Part shown: in pieces, positions 36,610 to 46,065 of the stretch | Layout of the letters: each line of letters opens with the position of its first letter | Position numbering within the stretch: position 1 is the stretch's first letter | Source: Segatella buccae ATCC 33574 | Lineage (GTDB): Bacteria > Bacteroidota > Bacteroidia > Bacteroidales > Bacteroidaceae | DNA: 57,628 nt | Assembly: GCF_000184945.1 (NCBI RefSeq) | Contig: NZ_GL586311.1 | Coordinates: 341,524 to 399,151, forward strand | Reading direction: 5' to 3' | Position numbers and translations under genes: made by a program | The notes under the pieces: generated by a model | The model's database searches: none | What the model was told of the DNA's origin: nothing | What the model saw: the letters and a program-made list of their open reading frames with translations, nothing else

Positions 36610-37476
36610 TCAGGGCTTCCGCCTGCTCCCCTTCATCCAAAGGTAGATGCCCAATGCGATGAACACTATCAGGATGGCCCCCATCTGCATGGCATACTTC
36701 TCAGGCTCCACCCAGAATTCGCGGAAGAAGTTGATGCGGCCGAGTATCTCCACCGGTGTCCAAAAGATGATGACCGTAGCGATGGCCATGCGGATGTTGG
36801 CCCCCCACGCGGCAATCGTCAGCTGCTTCTTCAGCATGAACACCGAGCCCACCAGACAGCCCAGCCCCACGAGGAAGGTGACGGGATGGTGGTCGCCGAG
36901 GAAATTCTTGTCGTAGCAGAACATCAGCAACAGATAGAGTGCCCACAACATCATGTTGAGTTCCATGAAGGTGACGATGCTCGTGTGGCGGGTCATAGGC
37001 TGCACGACTATCGCCTTGCGCTTGTCGCGGAAGCACACTTTCTGTATCCACGTGATGAAGTCACAGCCGTTCTTGGTGCTGAAGATATACATCACCATCG
37101 TCATCATCCACATGCCGAACGAGGCCGGCAGAATGAGGTATTCGGGTTTGGTGACCACCACGCCGTTTTCCATCTCGGGCTGCACACCGTAGCGGCGGGC
37201 GTAGTAGAGGAAGAGAAACTCCACCCATCCCGTCCAGAAGAGCAGGCCGCCGAACAGTCCCCAGAGGGTCTGGCGGGTGTCGCCTTTCACGAACACGCCC
37301 ACAATGACCATCACCAGCCCCACCAGCCCCATCAGAAATCCGGCCACGTGCATGGCTCCTTCGCTCATCAACTTCTCCATCAATATCATCAGCGCATGGC
37401 CCAAAGGCATGGCAAAGAGCACGAGCAGGAAAGAGGCCACCGTGCGCCATACATAGATATTCTTTTTCGTTTCCAT
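36610..37476 (-). CDS. Conserved eight-helix membrane protein of unknown function
   Basis: 288 residues with about eight hydrophobic helices (TVASFLLVLFAMPLGHALM, VAGFLMGLVGLVMVIVGVFV, LFGGLLFWTGWVEFLFLYY, YLILPASFGMWMMTMVMYIF and others) and a basic C-terminus. A histidine-containing segment (QPMTRHTSIVTFMELN) and a cysteine (NGCDFITWIQKVCF) lie between helices. I do not recognise the family. It is 273 nt downstream of the HmuY-like gene on the same strand, so it may belong to the haem/metal-uptake operon, for example as an inner-membrane step, but this is only positional. Confidence 0.75.
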   Translation of the reverse strand: METKKNIYVWRTVASFLLVLFAMPLGHALMILMEKLMSEGAMHVAGFLMGLVGLVMVIVGVFVKGDTRQTLWGLFGGLLFWTGWVEFLFLYYARRYGVQPEMENGVVVTKPEYLILPASFGMWMMTMVMYIFSTKNGCDFITWIQKVCFRDKRKAIVVQPMTRHTSIVTFMELNMMLWALYLLLMFCYDKNFLGDHHPVTFLVGLGCLVGSVFMLKKQLTIAAWGANIRMAIATVIIFWTPVEILGRINFFREFWVEPEKYAMQMGAILIVFIALGIYLWMKGSRRKP

Positions 37477-37677
37477 TGTTCTTTTGTATTTTTTGATTGT
37501 TTACTTTCGATTGTTAGGCCGGCACGAATGCGCTTCCCCCGGACGACGCCTCCCGACGACAGAAGCTCCGAGCGGGACGGAAAGCCTCAACGGCCATGCC
37601 ATGCCGCCCAAGTGCAGCCACCGGCCGGCAGCCATGGATGTGGTGCAAGGCCGCTGCACGCTTCGTTCGAGGCCGGT

Positions 37678-37712
37678 GCACCATCCGTGCAAAGGCTCTG
37701 CACGGGTGGTGC
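37678..37712 (-). other. Long hairpin in the HmuY to membrane-protein gap
   Basis: gcaccatccgtgca (37678-37691) pairs with 37699-37712 (one G-U pair) around a 7-nt loop. It is not followed by a T-run on either strand. The flanks hold further ggtgca/tgcac words, so the region 37620-37725 could fold extensively. It might stabilise mRNA ends or be a dispersed repeat. The remainder of 37477-37749 shows no gene. Confidence 0.45.
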
Positions 37713-37749
37713 AAGACCCTTGTACCAATCCCGAAGCAGCCCGATGGCC

Positions 37750-38448
37750 TCATTTCAGTTCGTCGCAATAATAGCTCATTTGGCCTCCCGTGTCGCCAAT
37801 TTCAACATCGGCCTTATACCAACTGATAATCTGGAGCTTGAAATACCGCTTGCCGTCGGCCGTGCGCACCACGTAGGTGTGGAACGACGGAGAGTAGACG
37901 GGCGGCGGCCCCGTGAAGGTCATGGCCTGCGCCAGCACCGGATTGGCATCAGTCTTGGTCGTCGCCGGCCCGCGGTTGGGGTCAAACCACGGATTCTGGT
38001 TGAAGTCGAGCTTGTTGGCTATGAGATATTTGTTCCAGTCGTTGCGCGACATGGTGATGCTCACCGAGTGGTCGTCCACCGCCCACGTGAGGTCGGCAGG
38101 CAACTGCGAGGCCGTCTGCCACTCATCGTAGCGACCGTATCCCAAGTCGGCCGCACCGCCCCGGCCGTCGCCCGAGGTTCCGCTGTTGGTGCGCATACGG
38201 TAGCCGCAGAAGGCCAAGTCCCAATCCAAGCGGCCTTTCTGCTCACCCTCCTTGATGTCGGCGCCCACTTGGTATTGATTGAACACCTGTCCTGTCCGCA
38301 GATTGATATACAGCCAGTCGTTGGTCACGCCCGTGGTGTAGCCCGTGGTGCGCGGCAACACTTTGCCCGTGAAAGGTTCCGCATCGTAACTGACGCAGGA
38401 AGTCAGCATCGCCGCGGCCCACAACACGGCTAAGAGATAGTGTTTCAT
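37750..38448 (-). CDS. HmuY-family haem-binding lipoprotein
   Basis: 232 residues with lipobox MLTSC (Cys18). WLYINLRTGQVF, DWDLAFCGYRMRTNSGTSGDG and a C-terminal beta block FKLQIISWYKADVEIGDTGG match the HmuY family, surface hemophores first described in Porphyromonas gingivalis. The start overlaps the stop of the HmuR-like receptor (ATGA). The order receptor then HmuY is reversed compared with P. gingivalis hmuYR. The haem-coordinating residues cannot be assigned with confidence, so it may bind another porphyrin or ligand. Confidence 0.83.
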   Translation of the reverse strand: MKHYLLAVLWAAAMLTSCVSYDAEPFTGKVLPRTTGYTTGVTNDWLYINLRTGQVFNQYQVGADIKEGEQKGRLDWDLAFCGYRMRTNSGTSGDGRGGAADLGYGRYDEWQTASQLPADLTWAVDDHSVSITMSRNDWNKYLIANKLDFNQNPWFDPNRGPATTKTDANPVLAQAMTFTGPPPVYSPSFHTYVVRTADGKRYFKLQIISWYKADVEIGDTGGQMSYYCDELK

Positions 38449-40805
38449 TTCTTTCGTTTTAAAGATTTCACAATGTCATCCACCAAAAACTCCACCTGCA
38501 CATACCCCTTGGCCCCACAGGTGGCGGGCACGTTGAACATCGTGATGCCCGAACCCAGCGTGTGGGGCACGTAGTTGAAGAGGTTGTCCACACCCAGTGT
38601 CACTTTCACCTTATTATAAAAGGTCTGCACCACGGCCAGATTGCACAGCACATAGGTGGGCAGCGTGCAGCGGAAGTAGGCATCGTAGCTCTTCTTGTGC
38701 TCCTCCACCCACACGCGGTCTTGCACGTCGAAGTTCTTCTCGCCCATCAGCGACGCGCTGAGGATGGTCTTCAGCCGATAGTTCTTGCGGTTGAGCGTGT
38801 AGTCGGCACTGCCCGTTGCGGCATGGGGCGAGGTGGTGTTCACCTGCACGCCGTTCTGCTTGCTCACGTTCACGTAGCTGTAGGTGCCGTTGAGCGTGAG
38901 GCAGTCAAGCAGGTGCCACTTCACGATGGCCTCCATGCCGAGCATGCGCTGACTGCTCAGGTTGGTGTACTCGAAGTTGTACTGCATGTCGTAGATGTGC
39001 CACACACCCTCGATTTTCTTTCTGAAGAAGTTGCCGTAGGCGTTGACATTCACGAAAAAGCGGTCGGTGCCGTATTCCGCCCCCACGGAGAAGTAGTTGT
39101 TCTTCTCCGGTTTCAGTTCCTCGTTGCCCCTGATTTGGAACATGCCCAAGTGGTCCCAGTTGAAGAACAGCTCCTTGATGCTCGGCGCGCGGTAGCCCAT
39201 GGAGTAGTTGGCGCGGACGGCCCATCGGTTGTCCGGTGAATATTTCACGGCCAGCTTGGGCATCCACATGAAGCCGAAAGCCTTGGAGAAGTTGGTGCGC
39301 ACACCGGCAGAGAGCATCCAGTGGTCGTTGGCCGTCCATTCGTCTTGCGCGAAAAACTCCGTCTCGTGCAGCGACCGGGTGGTCATCTTGCGGTTCACGA
39401 AGCGGTCGCTCGTGAGGTCGTCGGTGGTGTGCTCCACGCCCACTATCATGCTGTGCCCCTTGAAGTAATCGCTCGTCAGCGACAGCCGGGGCTCAAGGAT
39501 GCGGCTCTTGTAGACCTTCTTGCGCTCGTCGATGCGCTCATGGCGCTTGAAGCGGTCATAGAAGTCGCTGTGCATGCTCAGGTTGACGGTGAACCAATCC
39601 TTCACACTGTATTTGGCCTTCAGGCCCGCCATGAAGTCACGGCTCTGCGAGAAGGTCATGTCCTGTATCAGGTCGTAGGAGTTCATGAAAAACATCGAAC
39701 CGTAGACCTGCACCGAAAGCCGGTCGGTGGGCTCGTAGTAGAACTTCTGCGCCGCGGATATGTGCTCCGTGCCCTCGATGCCCATCGGCGAACGGGCGGC
39801 CACGCTCGTGAGCGTGATGTCGTGGGGCAGGAAGGGGTTGGCCTCCTTAGTGTAGACCTTCTTGTCGTGGTCGGCCTGATACATGTAGAAGGCATCGCTC
39901 TCGCTGTACCACACATCCGTCTGCGAAGTGAAGGCCTTCTGCTTGACACCGGCCGACACCCAGGCTTGCAGGTTGGGGCGGTCGCTGTTTTTCTCGAACA
40001 TGTAGAGAAAGTCTTTCGGCGAGGCGTGCTTGTAGTTGCGCTCGTTCATCTGCGCCCAGCGCATACCGGCCTGAATATCGAGCGGCTTCGTGGTCTTCTT
40101 CGAGATGAGGTTGATGACCGCCCCCGAGGCCCGGCTGCCATAAAGCGTACTGCTGGCTCCCTTCACGATTTCCACCCGGTCGATGGCGTGCAGATTGAAA
40201 CGCTCATAGTCCAAGTTGCCGGCCATGTCGCCCGTCATACGCTCACCGTCTTGCAGGAAGAGCACGTGGCGCGCATCGAGTCCCTGCATGGAGATTTCGT
40301 TTCCGAAGCCCACCTTCTGTATGTTCATTCCCGGCGTCTCCTGTTGCAGGGCGTGTTGCAGGTCGCTGTAGCCGGCATCGACCAACGCCTTGCCCCCCAA
40401 CACCTGCGTGGTGATGGGCGACAACTTGATGGGGCGCTCCGTGCGCGAGCCCGTCACCACGACATCGTTAAGGTGCATCACGTCTTCGCGCAACACCACT
40501 TTCATCTCGCTGACCGACGGGGCCACGCTGCCCGTCACCGGGGCATAGCCTGTCGACTCCACCCGATAGTAGATATTCTTGCCTTGCTCCGCCTCGATGA
40601 CGGCCTGCCCGTCTATGTCGGTGATGGCATTCAAGGCCCCCGCCATCTCCTTGTTGGGGGCAAAACTGACGGTCGCTCCGGCCAGAGGCTGTTGCGTACC
40701 CTTTTCTTGTACGGTGATTCTTATCCTGTGCTGCTGCGCCCGGATGCCCACAGACAACAGCAGGCCCAGCAGAACAAGGACGATATGTCTCTTTTGTATA
40801 TGCAT
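38445..40805 (-). CDS. TonB-dependent receptor, HmuR-like
   Basis: 786 residues. Signal peptide MHIQKRHIVLVLLGLLLS up to RAQ, a carboxypeptidase-like regulatory domain (about 25-105), a plug (LNDVVVTGSRTERPIKLSP, SASGAVINLISKKTTKP) and a 22-strand-type barrel. It is predicted to carry haem or a related ligand delivered by the coupled HmuY-like lipoprotein. The frame is open for 25 codons upstream, but the signal peptide begins at 40805. It follows the DUF4903 lipoprotein by 78 nt on the same strand. The substrate assignment rests on the HmuY neighbour. Confidence 0.85.
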   Translation of the reverse strand: MHIQKRHIVLVLLGLLLSVGIRAQQHRIRITVQEKGTQQPLAGATVSFAPNKEMAGALNAITDIDGQAVIEAEQGKNIYYRVESTGYAPVTGSVAPSVSEMKVVLREDVMHLNDVVVTGSRTERPIKLSPITTQVLGGKALVDAGYSDLQHALQQETPGMNIQKVGFGNEISMQGLDARHVLFLQDGERMTGDMAGNLDYERFNLHAIDRVEIVKGASSTLYGSRASGAVINLISKKTTKPLDIQAGMRWAQMNERNYKHASPKDFLYMFEKNSDRPNLQAWVSAGVKQKAFTSQTDVWYSESDAFYMYQADHDKKVYTKEANPFLPHDITLTSVAARSPMGIEGTEHISAAQKFYYEPTDRLSVQVYGSMFFMNSYDLIQDMTFSQSRDFMAGLKAKYSVKDWFTVNLSMHSDFYDRFKRHERIDERKKVYKSRILEPRLSLTSDYFKGHSMIVGVEHTTDDLTSDRFVNRKMTTRSLHETEFFAQDEWTANDHWMLSAGVRTNFSKAFGFMWMPKLAVKYSPDNRWAVRANYSMGYRAPSIKELFFNWDHLGMFQIRGNEELKPEKNNYFSVGAEYGTDRFFVNVNAYGNFFRKKIEGVWHIYDMQYNFEYTNLSSQRMLGMEAIVKWHLLDCLTLNGTYSYVNVSKQNGVQVNTTSPHAATGSADYTLNRKNYRLKTILSASLMGEKNFDVQDRVWVEEHKKSYDAYFRCTLPTYVLCNLAVVQTFYNKVKVTLGVDNLFNYVPHTLGSGITMFNVPATCGAKGYVQVEFLVDDIVKSLKRKK

Positions 40806-40883
40806 GATCTTCGTATGAAAAGAGGAAGCAAAAGGAAACCGAGCCTTCCACTCCCTCTCTGATGTTAATGCTTCGGCCATGGC

Positions 40884-41516
40884 CTACAGTCCATGTTCTT
40901 TCTTGTAGGCAGCCAAGTCTTTTTCATATTGTGCAAACTCCGCCTCAAAGTTGTTGATGCGGCTCTTGTCAATGGTCTGCAAGAAGCATTCGGAGCGCAC
41001 ATTCATCATGTTGTAGTTGACAATGAAGATTATCTGATTGGTCTTCACGTTCAGGTAACCGTCCACACCGGCTCCGCTACCTTTCTGCACCCCGGAATCA
41101 TCTTTCGGGTCGCCCGTCACGTTACCGTCCTTTCCTTTGAACTTCACCCAGCCTTCGCCTCTGTACTCATCTTTCTCCCAAGAGTTGAGCTGCATGAACT
41201 TGCATTTGCAGGAGAAATAGATCACCAGCGGCATGTTGCCCACGGTGAATCCATTAAGCGACAGCTGCATGCTGTCTTTCTCCCACTTAAAATTAAACTT
41301 CGTCGGGCAGCCATTGGGCAGCAGCGTCTTGTCAACTTCGGCCATCGTCGCTTTTGTGGAAAGCACGATATCGCCATTCAGAATCTTCTTTGCCTCATCC
41401 ACGTATTCCGCATTAGGATCCTTTTGCTCCAGATTGTCATCACTACTACAAGCAGACAATCCCAACACGGTGACGGTCAAGAGACAAAGAAGACTTTTAG
41501 ATAGATGTATTCCCAT
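40884..41516 (-). CDS. DUF4903-type lipoprotein
   Basis: 210 residues with a lipoprotein signal (LTVTVLGLSAC, Cys23) and an acidic linker. Beta-rich body with NGCPTKFNFKWEKDSMQLSL and YLNVKTNQIIFIVNYNMMNV; resemblance to DUF4903, which is often found beside HmuY-type genes in Bacteroides. No known activity. Gaps of 24 nt to the gene upstream and 78 nt to the receptor suggest one operon. Confidence 0.65.
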   Translation of the reverse strand: MGIHLSKSLLCLLTVTVLGLSACSSDDNLEQKDPNAEYVDEAKKILNGDIVLSTKATMAEVDKTLLPNGCPTKFNFKWEKDSMQLSLNGFTVGNMPLVIYFSCKCKFMQLNSWEKDEYRGEGWVKFKGKDGNVTGDPKDDSGVQKGSGAGVDGYLNVKTNQIIFIVNYNMMNVRSECFLQTIDKSRINNFEAEFAQYEKDLAAYKKEHGL

Positions 41517-41540
41517 CTATAATGAAATCACTCTATGTGG

Positions 41541-41996
41541 CTATTGCTTCGTTCCATCAAAGGTGACGGAAGCAGGGAATACGGGAAGTGTCCCCCATCC
41601 AGCATACGTGTCTAAGACAAAATGAAGAGTATTGTCCGTAACTGTACCCGTAAAGCTCTTAACATTAAGATTCACTGGAATACCTGCAACGGTCAATGTT
41701 GTTTTTGACTCCCCTGTTGGGTCAAAGACCATAACACCATTATTGATGATAACATCAACATTCACGCTGATAGTCCCGGGCATTTTTCCAATCTTATCTA
41801 CGGTGCCTGAAAGGACATATTCATTCCCCTCACCCTGAGTCAGGGTAAAAACCTTTTCTCCTACATTATTAAAGTGCTTACCATTCATGGTAATGTTTGA
41901 CAATGTTCCCTTGTAGGAAGTTTGGGCACTTGCATTCGATACGAGGCCAAAAAGGCCAATTACTGCCAATACGGCACTAAACATTAACTTTTTCAT
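41541..41996 (-). CDS. Calycin-like secreted small protein
   Basis: 151 residues with signal peptide MKKLMFSAVLAVIGLFGLVSN to ASAQ. The remainder is a small beta-barrel-like sequence (GTLSNITMNGKHFNN, EYVLSGTVDKIGKMPGTIS, LNVKSFTGTVTDNTLHFVLD) resembling the calycin-like/DUF4925-type proteins of Bacteroidetes. Such barrels often bind small hydrophobic ligands. It lies between two lipoprotein genes with gaps of 24-27 nt. Confidence 0.6.
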   Translation of the reverse strand: MKKLMFSAVLAVIGLFGLVSNASAQTSYKGTLSNITMNGKHFNNVGEKVFTLTQGEGNEYVLSGTVDKIGKMPGTISVNVDVIINNGVMVFDPTGESKTTLTVAGIPVNLNVKSFTGTVTDNTLHFVLDTYAGWGTLPVFPASVTFDGTKQ

Positions 41997-42023
41997 AAAT
42001 TTAATGATTTAAAATATTTATAA

Positions 42024-43445
42024 TTATTGAGCAATTAGTGTCCACCAACGGACACCAGATACACCTGTTATGTCTTTGCCTACAGCCCTGTTTGGTTTTA
42101 ACGTGGGCGGATTGGCATCGACATAGTACTTCTTAATGAAATCTTTTGTAGCCTGCTTATCAAATATAGATTGGGTACAAGCAAACTCCGTTAATCCTGT
42201 CACTGTATGATATTCTGTCAAGTTGGGATAGGCAAGGGAGGCATTCTCTGCCATATCACCTAATCGTAACTCCTGTATCATTTTGAATTTGGATAAATCC
42301 AACTGTTTCAATTTAGCGTTTCCTGCAACAAACACCTGATATGCACGTAGCCCTGTTTTTTCGGGAAGCAAGATACTCTCTATGTCTGGACAACCTATAA
42401 CGTAAATTGTCGTCCCATCAGGACCATTTTGCTCTATATCGATATTGCGTTGTCCGAAAAGAGTACTATGGCTGTAATCCAGCAATTTCAACCCTGTCAC
42501 TTTTGACAAAAGTACCGTTGTCAGACTCTTTGCATTTGTATATCCTAAACCGGCAGAAGCATCTAAATTATATAAAGCCATAGTCATCATTTTTGGACTT
42601 AGCTCCATATATGGTAATTTATCAGCTCCATCCAAATGAATAGACAATGCATTTCCTTCCCAATAAGGATTTTCCACGATGTATTGAATACCTTCCAATG
42701 TAGTAGCACTGGATACCCCATTCCAACTACCCAAGCTACAATTATTCTGCTTATCCGTGTTGCTCATCCTCTTGTTGATGTCAATGTGAATGCTGTCGGC
42801 ATCGAAGATGCTTGAGAAGAATTTCTTGAAGTTCTTGCGGATGTTGTCGTCGGGAATGGTGCGTAGCGTGTTATACTTCTGGAGCGCGCCCTTGTCGTCG
42901 GCCATCTGCATGTCTATCTTGCCCGACTCGATGTCGGCCTTGTTCTTACGATAGAAGCGCACGAGGTCTTTGATGTTGAATTTTGCCTCTGCGGGCAGAT
43001 AGAGTTTGGTGATGTTGTGCAGATTGGTGACGGTCTCGTCGTCGTTTTCTTCCACCTTGACGCTCACGAGATTGTCGTAGTTGTGGATATCGTTGCCCGT
43101 AAGGTCGATGCCGGTGATCTGCGCGGGCAGCTTGGCAAAGTCGAACGAGGGGCCGTAGCCGTTGTTGGCGAGTTTCACCTCCTTGAGGTTGGGCAGGATG
43201 TCGAGCCCTGTGAAGTCGGTGAGCTTGGTGCCGCTGAGGTCGAGCGACGTGGTGTTGTTGGCCAAGTCGTTGAGTTCGAGCTTACCCTCTTGGTCGAAGG
43301 TGTAGCCTTTCGACTTCAAAATGGTCATCAACTCGGTATTTTTCAGGGCCGAAGCACTGTAGCCGGGGCCGTTGTCGTCACTGCAAGACGTGAAGCCCAA
43401 CACACAAAATGCCATCAAAGGCAATACTAAACTTTTGATTTTCAT
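42024..43445 (-). CDS. Leucine-rich repeat lipoprotein
   Basis: 473 residues with lipobox FTSC (Cys21). Leucine-rich units are visible: LDLSGTKLTDFTGLDILPNL, KEVKLANNGYGPSFDFAKLP and ITGIDLTGNDIHNYDNLV, and again toward the C-terminus (NAKLKQLDLSKFKMIQELRL). First gene of the HmuY-type operon, behind a promoter box at 43479. It is a likely surface-exposed binding protein. The start at 43445 is fixed by the promoter lying in the longer frame. Confidence 0.78.
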   Translation of the reverse strand: MKIKSLVLPLMAFCVLGFTSCSDDNGPGYSASALKNTELMTILKSKGYTFDQEGKLELNDLANNTTSLDLSGTKLTDFTGLDILPNLKEVKLANNGYGPSFDFAKLPAQITGIDLTGNDIHNYDNLVSVKVEENDDETVTNLHNITKLYLPAEAKFNIKDLVRFYRKNKADIESGKIDMQMADDKGALQKYNTLRTIPDDNIRKNFKKFFSSIFDADSIHIDINKRMSNTDKQNNCSLGSWNGVSSATTLEGIQYIVENPYWEGNALSIHLDGADKLPYMELSPKMMTMALYNLDASAGLGYTNAKSLTTVLLSKVTGLKLLDYSHSTLFGQRNIDIEQNGPDGTTIYVIGCPDIESILLPEKTGLRAYQVFVAGNAKLKQLDLSKFKMIQELRLGDMAENASLAYPNLTEYHTVTGLTEFACTQSIFDKQATKDFIKKYYVDANPPTLKPNRAVGKDITGVSGVRWWTLIAQ

Positions 43446-43478
43446 TGCTATAAAAAATAATAACTGTGATATTGCCGA

Positions 43479-43486
43479 CAAAGTTA
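43479..43486 (-). promoter_or_regulatory. Promoter -7 box of the HmuY-type operon
   Basis: TAACTTTG on the minus strand, 33 nt upstream of the LRR lipoprotein start. Confidence 0.5.
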
Positions 43487-43565
43487 GCAATGATTAAAGA
43501 AACGCACAATACCTTAAAATGATGATTCTACCACCCGTCGGCATCCTCATTTATGGGGATAACAA

Positions 43566-46025
43566 TTACTGTTTTCGAGTGATATTAAACCGATATTTGA
43601 GCGAAAAAAGCACATAACTCCGTATCTGCGGACGGTAGATTTCGTGATAGCTGTAGGCCGAAACCGAGCGGTTGATGTCGTTGCGACGGCTGAGAATGTC
43701 GTTCCAAGTGCAAGAGAGCGTGGCCTGCCGCTGCCTGAGGAAGCTCCACGCCACCGTCATGTTCCACAGCCACTGGTCGTCGGTCGCCGTGGCGTAGGTG
43801 CCCCGGCGCAGCCGGCAACTCGCGTCGGTGCGCACTTCGAGCCCCCATGGCAGCTCCACATCGCCGCTGATGCCTGCACCGTAGTCAATGGAGTTGACCC
43901 GCGTGTCGGTCAACCGATTGTGCGAACGGCTCAGCCGCCAGTCGGCAGTCAGCCCCACATAGCCCCACTTGGGCTGGTAGCTGCACCACAGGTTGGCACT
44001 GCCGTCCACCGTGCGGGTCTCGCTCCGGGCCGCAACAGACAGCGAAGACTCATTGGAGAGAGCGACATCGTGGCGCAGGGAGGTGCGCCCGGCGCCCGAA
44101 AGCAGGAAGGCGCCCAACTGCTTCTGCCACCGGAGCGAGCCTTCCACGGTCCGGTTGCCGTTGATGTTGACCGTGCGGTAGGTGCGCGCACCGGTAGCAT
44201 TGTCATAAGACACTTCTTCGGCAAAGTCGTTGAACGTGTTGCTGTAATTGCCCGAGAGGGTGAGCCCATACTTCTCATGCTCCACCCTGACATCCAGCCG
44301 CTGCCGGTAGGAGGGTTTCAGACCGGGATTAGCCACCCGCACGGACAGCGGATTGCTCACGTCGACCGGCGTGAGCAGGGCCGAGAGGGAGGGTTGCGTG
44401 GTGTAGCCGTCGTAGCGCATCTCCACACTCACCTTGCCCTTCCGCCATTTGGCCGTGGCCGTGGGCTTGTATTCCACAGCCCGGAGCGTGGAGTCGACTG
44501 ACCGGAAGCCCTGCCGCTGACCGATGCTGCGGCGCTGCCACTCCACCACGATTCCGCCGTTCACCGTCCAGCGCCGCCCCTTATAATCCATCCGCAGCGT
44601 GAGCTCCTGCCCCCGGGTGGCGAGCCGGCTCTCGCCGGCCAGACTATCGACGCGGGGCCGCATGGGGGCTCCGTAGTCGTAGCTGTCGCGGGCGTTGGCG
44701 GTCTTTCGGTAGACCAATCCATAGCCCGCTTGCAGGCGGAGGAGCTTGCCGAGAGGCTGCGTGAAGCGCAGGGAGACGAGGCTGTTGCGCTGGTGGGAGG
44801 GTGTGAGCTGGTAGAGATGGCGCAGAAGCAGCGAGTCTCCGCCCGCCGCGCCTGCCAACCGATGGTAGCGCGTCTGCGAGAGGCTGAGATTATCGGAGTT
44901 GTCGGAGTTGCCATTGGCATCGGCTTTCAGACTTATAGAAGTCCCGGCCTTGTTCAGTCGGCGGGTGAAATCGGCCGAGAGATAGTAGCTCGTTGCCCGC
45001 CCTCCGGTGGAGGTCTGCAACGTGGAGGAGGTCAGGGAGTCGATGGCGGAGCCTTTCTCGTAAAGCTCGGTCGTTGTGGCAGACGAGCCGGTGGTGCGCG
45101 CCCGACTACCGTTGGCACTGATGTTGAGAAGCGTGCGGTCGTCAATCTTGTATTTCAGAGAGAAGTTGGCAAAGTCGCTGCGGTTTTTCCCCGCCGTGAG
45201 TGCCGACGACCCCTGATACTTCGTGCCCGAGGCGAGATACTGCTCGTCGTAGCTTCTGCTTTCGGTCTCGTTGTGGAACGTGCTTGTGGAGATGCTGCCG
45301 GTGAGCGTGAGCCGCTTGCCCAGTTTCTTGACAACGTTGCCCATGAGCATGTTCTGGAAATTGCCGCGCCCCACATCCATGCTGCTGAGATTGTCACTGC
45401 GCCCCACGAGCGAAAGGTTCTCGCCCCCGGCATTGAACACATTGGCCTGCGCCTCGTCGAGACGCTTGCCCCGGCTGCCGTGGTCGGCGGCCAACGACCC
45501 CACGAGACTGCCGTTGTAAGAGTCCTTGGTCTTGATGTCGAGCACGAAGTCTTCCGCTCCGTCGTCCACGCCGGTCATCTTCTCCAGCTCCGAAAGCATG
45601 TTGTAGAGTTTCAGCAGCTCCACAGCATCGGCGGGCAGATTTTCCAAAGCACTCGCGATGTCATTGCCCATGAAGGTCTCGCCGTTGATGTTCACGCCGT
45701 TGAGCACCTTGCCGTTGAACGACAGCTGCTTGCTCTCCCGGTCGTATGACATGCCGGGAATCTTCTTGATCAAGGCCTCCAGATTCGCCCCACGGTGTAT
45801 CTGCAAGCCGCTTGTGTTGATGAGAGTGGTGTCGTTGCTCAGTTCGATGAGCTTGCGCCGGCCCACAACGACCACCTCGCCCAGCGTGATGTTGCGGTCT
45901 ATCAGGGCCGTGTCGGCAGGCACACCGCCCGACACGCTACGCCTCCACCCTTCCCGAAAAGCGGAAAGGGCTGCCAACTGCCACCCTATCAGTATCACGA
46001 ATAAAAAAAGAAGCCTTCTATACAT
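43566..46025 (-). CDS. Outer-membrane beta-barrel protein, TonB receptor-like
   Basis: 819 residues. The signal peptide (YRRLLFLFVILIGWQLAALS) is followed by a plug-like domain (ITLGEVVVVGRRKLIELSN, NLEALIKKIPGMSYDRESKQ, FMGNDIASALENLPADAVE) and a long barrel ending FSLKYRFNITRKQ. It lacks the usual carboxypeptidase-like N-terminal domain and resembles the 'outer membrane beta-barrel family 3' group related to TonB receptors. Ligand unknown. It is monocistronic: its own promoter precedes it, and the next operon has its own promoter in the 120-nt gap. Confidence 0.8.
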   Translation of the reverse strand: MYRRLLFLFVILIGWQLAALSAFREGWRRSVSGGVPADTALIDRNITLGEVVVVGRRKLIELSNDTTLINTSGLQIHRGANLEALIKKIPGMSYDRESKQLSFNGKVLNGVNINGETFMGNDIASALENLPADAVELLKLYNMLSELEKMTGVDDGAEDFVLDIKTKDSYNGSLVGSLAADHGSRGKRLDEAQANVFNAGGENLSLVGRSDNLSSMDVGRGNFQNMLMGNVVKKLGKRLTLTGSISTSTFHNETESRSYDEQYLASGTKYQGSSALTAGKNRSDFANFSLKYKIDDRTLLNISANGSRARTTGSSATTTELYEKGSAIDSLTSSTLQTSTGGRATSYYLSADFTRRLNKAGTSISLKADANGNSDNSDNLSLSQTRYHRLAGAAGGDSLLLRHLYQLTPSHQRNSLVSLRFTQPLGKLLRLQAGYGLVYRKTANARDSYDYGAPMRPRVDSLAGESRLATRGQELTLRMDYKGRRWTVNGGIVVEWQRRSIGQRQGFRSVDSTLRAVEYKPTATAKWRKGKVSVEMRYDGYTTQPSLSALLTPVDVSNPLSVRVANPGLKPSYRQRLDVRVEHEKYGLTLSGNYSNTFNDFAEEVSYDNATGARTYRTVNINGNRTVEGSLRWQKQLGAFLLSGAGRTSLRHDVALSNESSLSVAARSETRTVDGSANLWCSYQPKWGYVGLTADWRLSRSHNRLTDTRVNSIDYGAGISGDVELPWGLEVRTDASCRLRRGTYATATDDQWLWNMTVAWSFLRQRQATLSCTWNDILSRRNDINRSVSAYSYHEIYRPQIRSYVLFSLKYRFNITRKQ

Positions 46026-46033
46026 TGGCGCTG

Positions 46034-46065
46034 CAAAGGTAGAGGAAATCACTTGATTGTGCAAT
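46034..46065 (-). promoter_or_regulatory. Promoter of the beta-barrel gene, nearly leaderless
   Basis: On the minus strand TTG (46063-46065) and TACCTTTG (46034-46041) with about 21 nt between. The -7 box ends 8 nt before the ATG at 46025, so the transcript would begin almost at the start codon. Confidence 0.5.

Noticed and set aside
37484..37771. Small plus-strand frame in the hmuY-membrane protein gap
   Set aside because: Composition reflects the palindromic DNA; no start signal, and it overlaps the 3-prime end of hmuY.
39321..40862. Long plus-strand frame opposite the HmuR-like receptor
   Set aside because: Antisense shadow of a well supported TonB receptor.
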